The notes below the pieces were generated by a model. The model ran no database searches. It had not been told where the DNA came from and saw only the letters and a list, made by a program, of their open reading frames with translations. A DNA stretch of 64,000 bases. Origin: Platycnemis pennipes (taxonomy: Eukaryota; Arthropoda; Insecta; Odonata; Platycnemididae). Location of the stretch: positions 55,594,609 to 55,658,608 of the forward strand of contig OW121854.1 of NCBI GenBank assembly GCA_933228895.1, written 5' to 3'. A program made the translations under genes and the position numbers. Of this stretch, positions 63,110-64,000 are shown in pieces. Position 1 is the stretch's first letter; every line of letters starts with the position of its first letter.

Positions 63110-63276
63110 CTTCATGCTAAAGAGATACAGGTAATCTGAAGAGTAACTGACTAGAACTTCCTCTCCATCAGGGCTGAAGGAAAGCGAGGTAATTCTGTAT
63201 GATCGACTATCAAATTCAGGAACAGAAAACGAACAGAATGGTACGAAAGAAGCAGACACCTCTGACACAGTTGAAC
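63110..63276 (-). CDS. DCAF6: DCAF6, WD40 exon
   Basis: Minus strand: acceptor atttttcag before 63276, donor gtaagt after 63110; phase 1 in, phase 0 out. It encodes STVSEVSASFVPFCSFSVPE, then SYRITSLSFSPDGEEVLVSY and SSDYLYLFSMK, matching human '[27 protein letters not shown]'. This is the last WD40 blade before the long disordered insert. Confidence 0.96.
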
Positions 63277-63811
63277 CTGAAAAATAGAATAATAATCTCT
63301 ATTTCAGTGAAAATGGGAATAGCAGAAGCTAATACAAAGAGTCCTATTGGCACCAAACTAATCAGGACTTTGATTTAAATAAGATGACATCATTGATAAT
63401 TTAAACCAGCTTTGACTCTGAAGTAAAATACAGATTTAATTCACAGACAGAGTAGCCGTTTACACTTTTAATGAAAAGAATTTTTGTCCCACAATCATGA
63501 AGCCCGACCACAAAAATGAAAATTCAAAAAACTTGGAAACTTGGCAACAAAATGAGGTGTTGAACAATTCTTAAAATAATACAAATATAGAGGCAAAAGA
63601 AGAGCTGTAAGAGCCTAAGTTCTATGAATGGTAAGTTAATACTTTAAGGAGTTTACATTTACACAGAATACTTTATATTTTAGCAACAAATGAAACAGAA
63701 AAAATAGAAAACAAATACTAAGATTATCCACCCAATTTTCCATTAAAGGCCAGCATTGTGTGACACACTCATTGTCTCCTTTCTGAAAAATACAGCTCAT
63801 CATTCTCTTAC

Positions 63812-63947
63812 CTGATGCTCTCGTACCAAGCATCCTCCTATCAAACATCCTGACAGTGCTGTCAGAGCATCCAATTGCGAGCTGATATGGGGCCACAGGA
63901 TTAACAGAGAGAGCTGTTACAGCCCTTTTACATGATATCATCACATC
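63812..63947 (-). CDS. DCAF6: DCAF6, WD40 exon (most upstream in window)
   Basis: Minus strand: acceptor atttttcag before 63947, donor gtaaga after 63812; phase 0 in, phase 1 out. It encodes [40 protein letters not shown] and GTRAS, equivalent to human '[43 protein letters not shown]'-type sequence. The FDRR that ends this WD40 repeat fits the WDxR box through which DCAFs contact DDB1. DCAF6 recruits substrates to CUL4-DDB1 ubiquitin ligases in the nucleus and cytoplasm. Earlier exons lie to the right of the window. Confidence 0.96.
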
Positions 63948-64000
63948 CTGAAAAATTAAATCAGCAGGTGAAATTTCAGCCAATGGCATGATTGAAATGA

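Overview
The window looks like animal nuclear DNA, most likely from an arthropod and probably an insect. The support is spliced genes with GT-AG introns, long AT-rich introns and intergenic DNA packed with tRNA-derived SINEs, LINE fragments and cut-and-paste transposons, and an insect-type neuroligin. The species cannot be named from sequence alone. There are no bacterial-style operons, no CRISPR array and no complete virus-like gene.

Two host genes face each other. On the + strand, five exons (1869-2142, 14885-15256, 17259-17413, 18013-18131, 22018-23075) encode the C-terminal two thirds of a neuroligin: the end of the extracellular cholinesterase-like domain, a proline/serine-rich stalk, one membrane segment and a cytoplasmic tail with an 11-histidine run, ending in EELRV. 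Exon phases chain without a break (658 codons plus stop). The 5' exons lie to the left of the window. On the - strand, eleven exons from 63947 down to 37689 encode a DCAF6 (NRIP/IQWD1) orthologue, a WD40 substrate receptor of CUL4-DDB1 ubiquitin ligases. Their summed length of 2139 bp is exactly 713 codons including the stop. The first exons lie to the right of the window. The genes converge, with about 14.6 kb between their stop codons.

Nearly everything else is mobile-element DNA. The 12.7-kb neuroligin intron holds a DNA transposon of about 4 kb (7436-11418) with inverted ends and a remnant ORF, with a 5'-truncated CR1/L2-like LINE inside it. The next introns and the 3' intergenic region hold a SINE family of about 330 bp (including a SINE nested in a SINE), a 5S-rRNA-derived sequence, RTE-like LINE tails ending in (TGA)n, and elements with subterminal arrays of a private short word. 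The DCAF6 introns hold piggyBac-type elements flanked by TTAA, fold-back hairpins, and a nested stack: a Tigger/pogo-like transposase pseudogene broken by two hAT elements with perfect 8-bp target duplications, one of which was in turn hit by a piggyBac-type MITE. A second, inverted copy of that MITE lies 12 kb away, on the far side of four DCAF6 exons.

No previously undescribed multi-gene system is evident. The most interesting items are the transposon stack, the inverted MITE pair around four exons, the private-word elements, the 5S-derived repeat, and the unusual features of the two host genes (Gly/Ser insert, polyhistidine, non-canonical PDZ-type end, apparent lack of the IQ motif).
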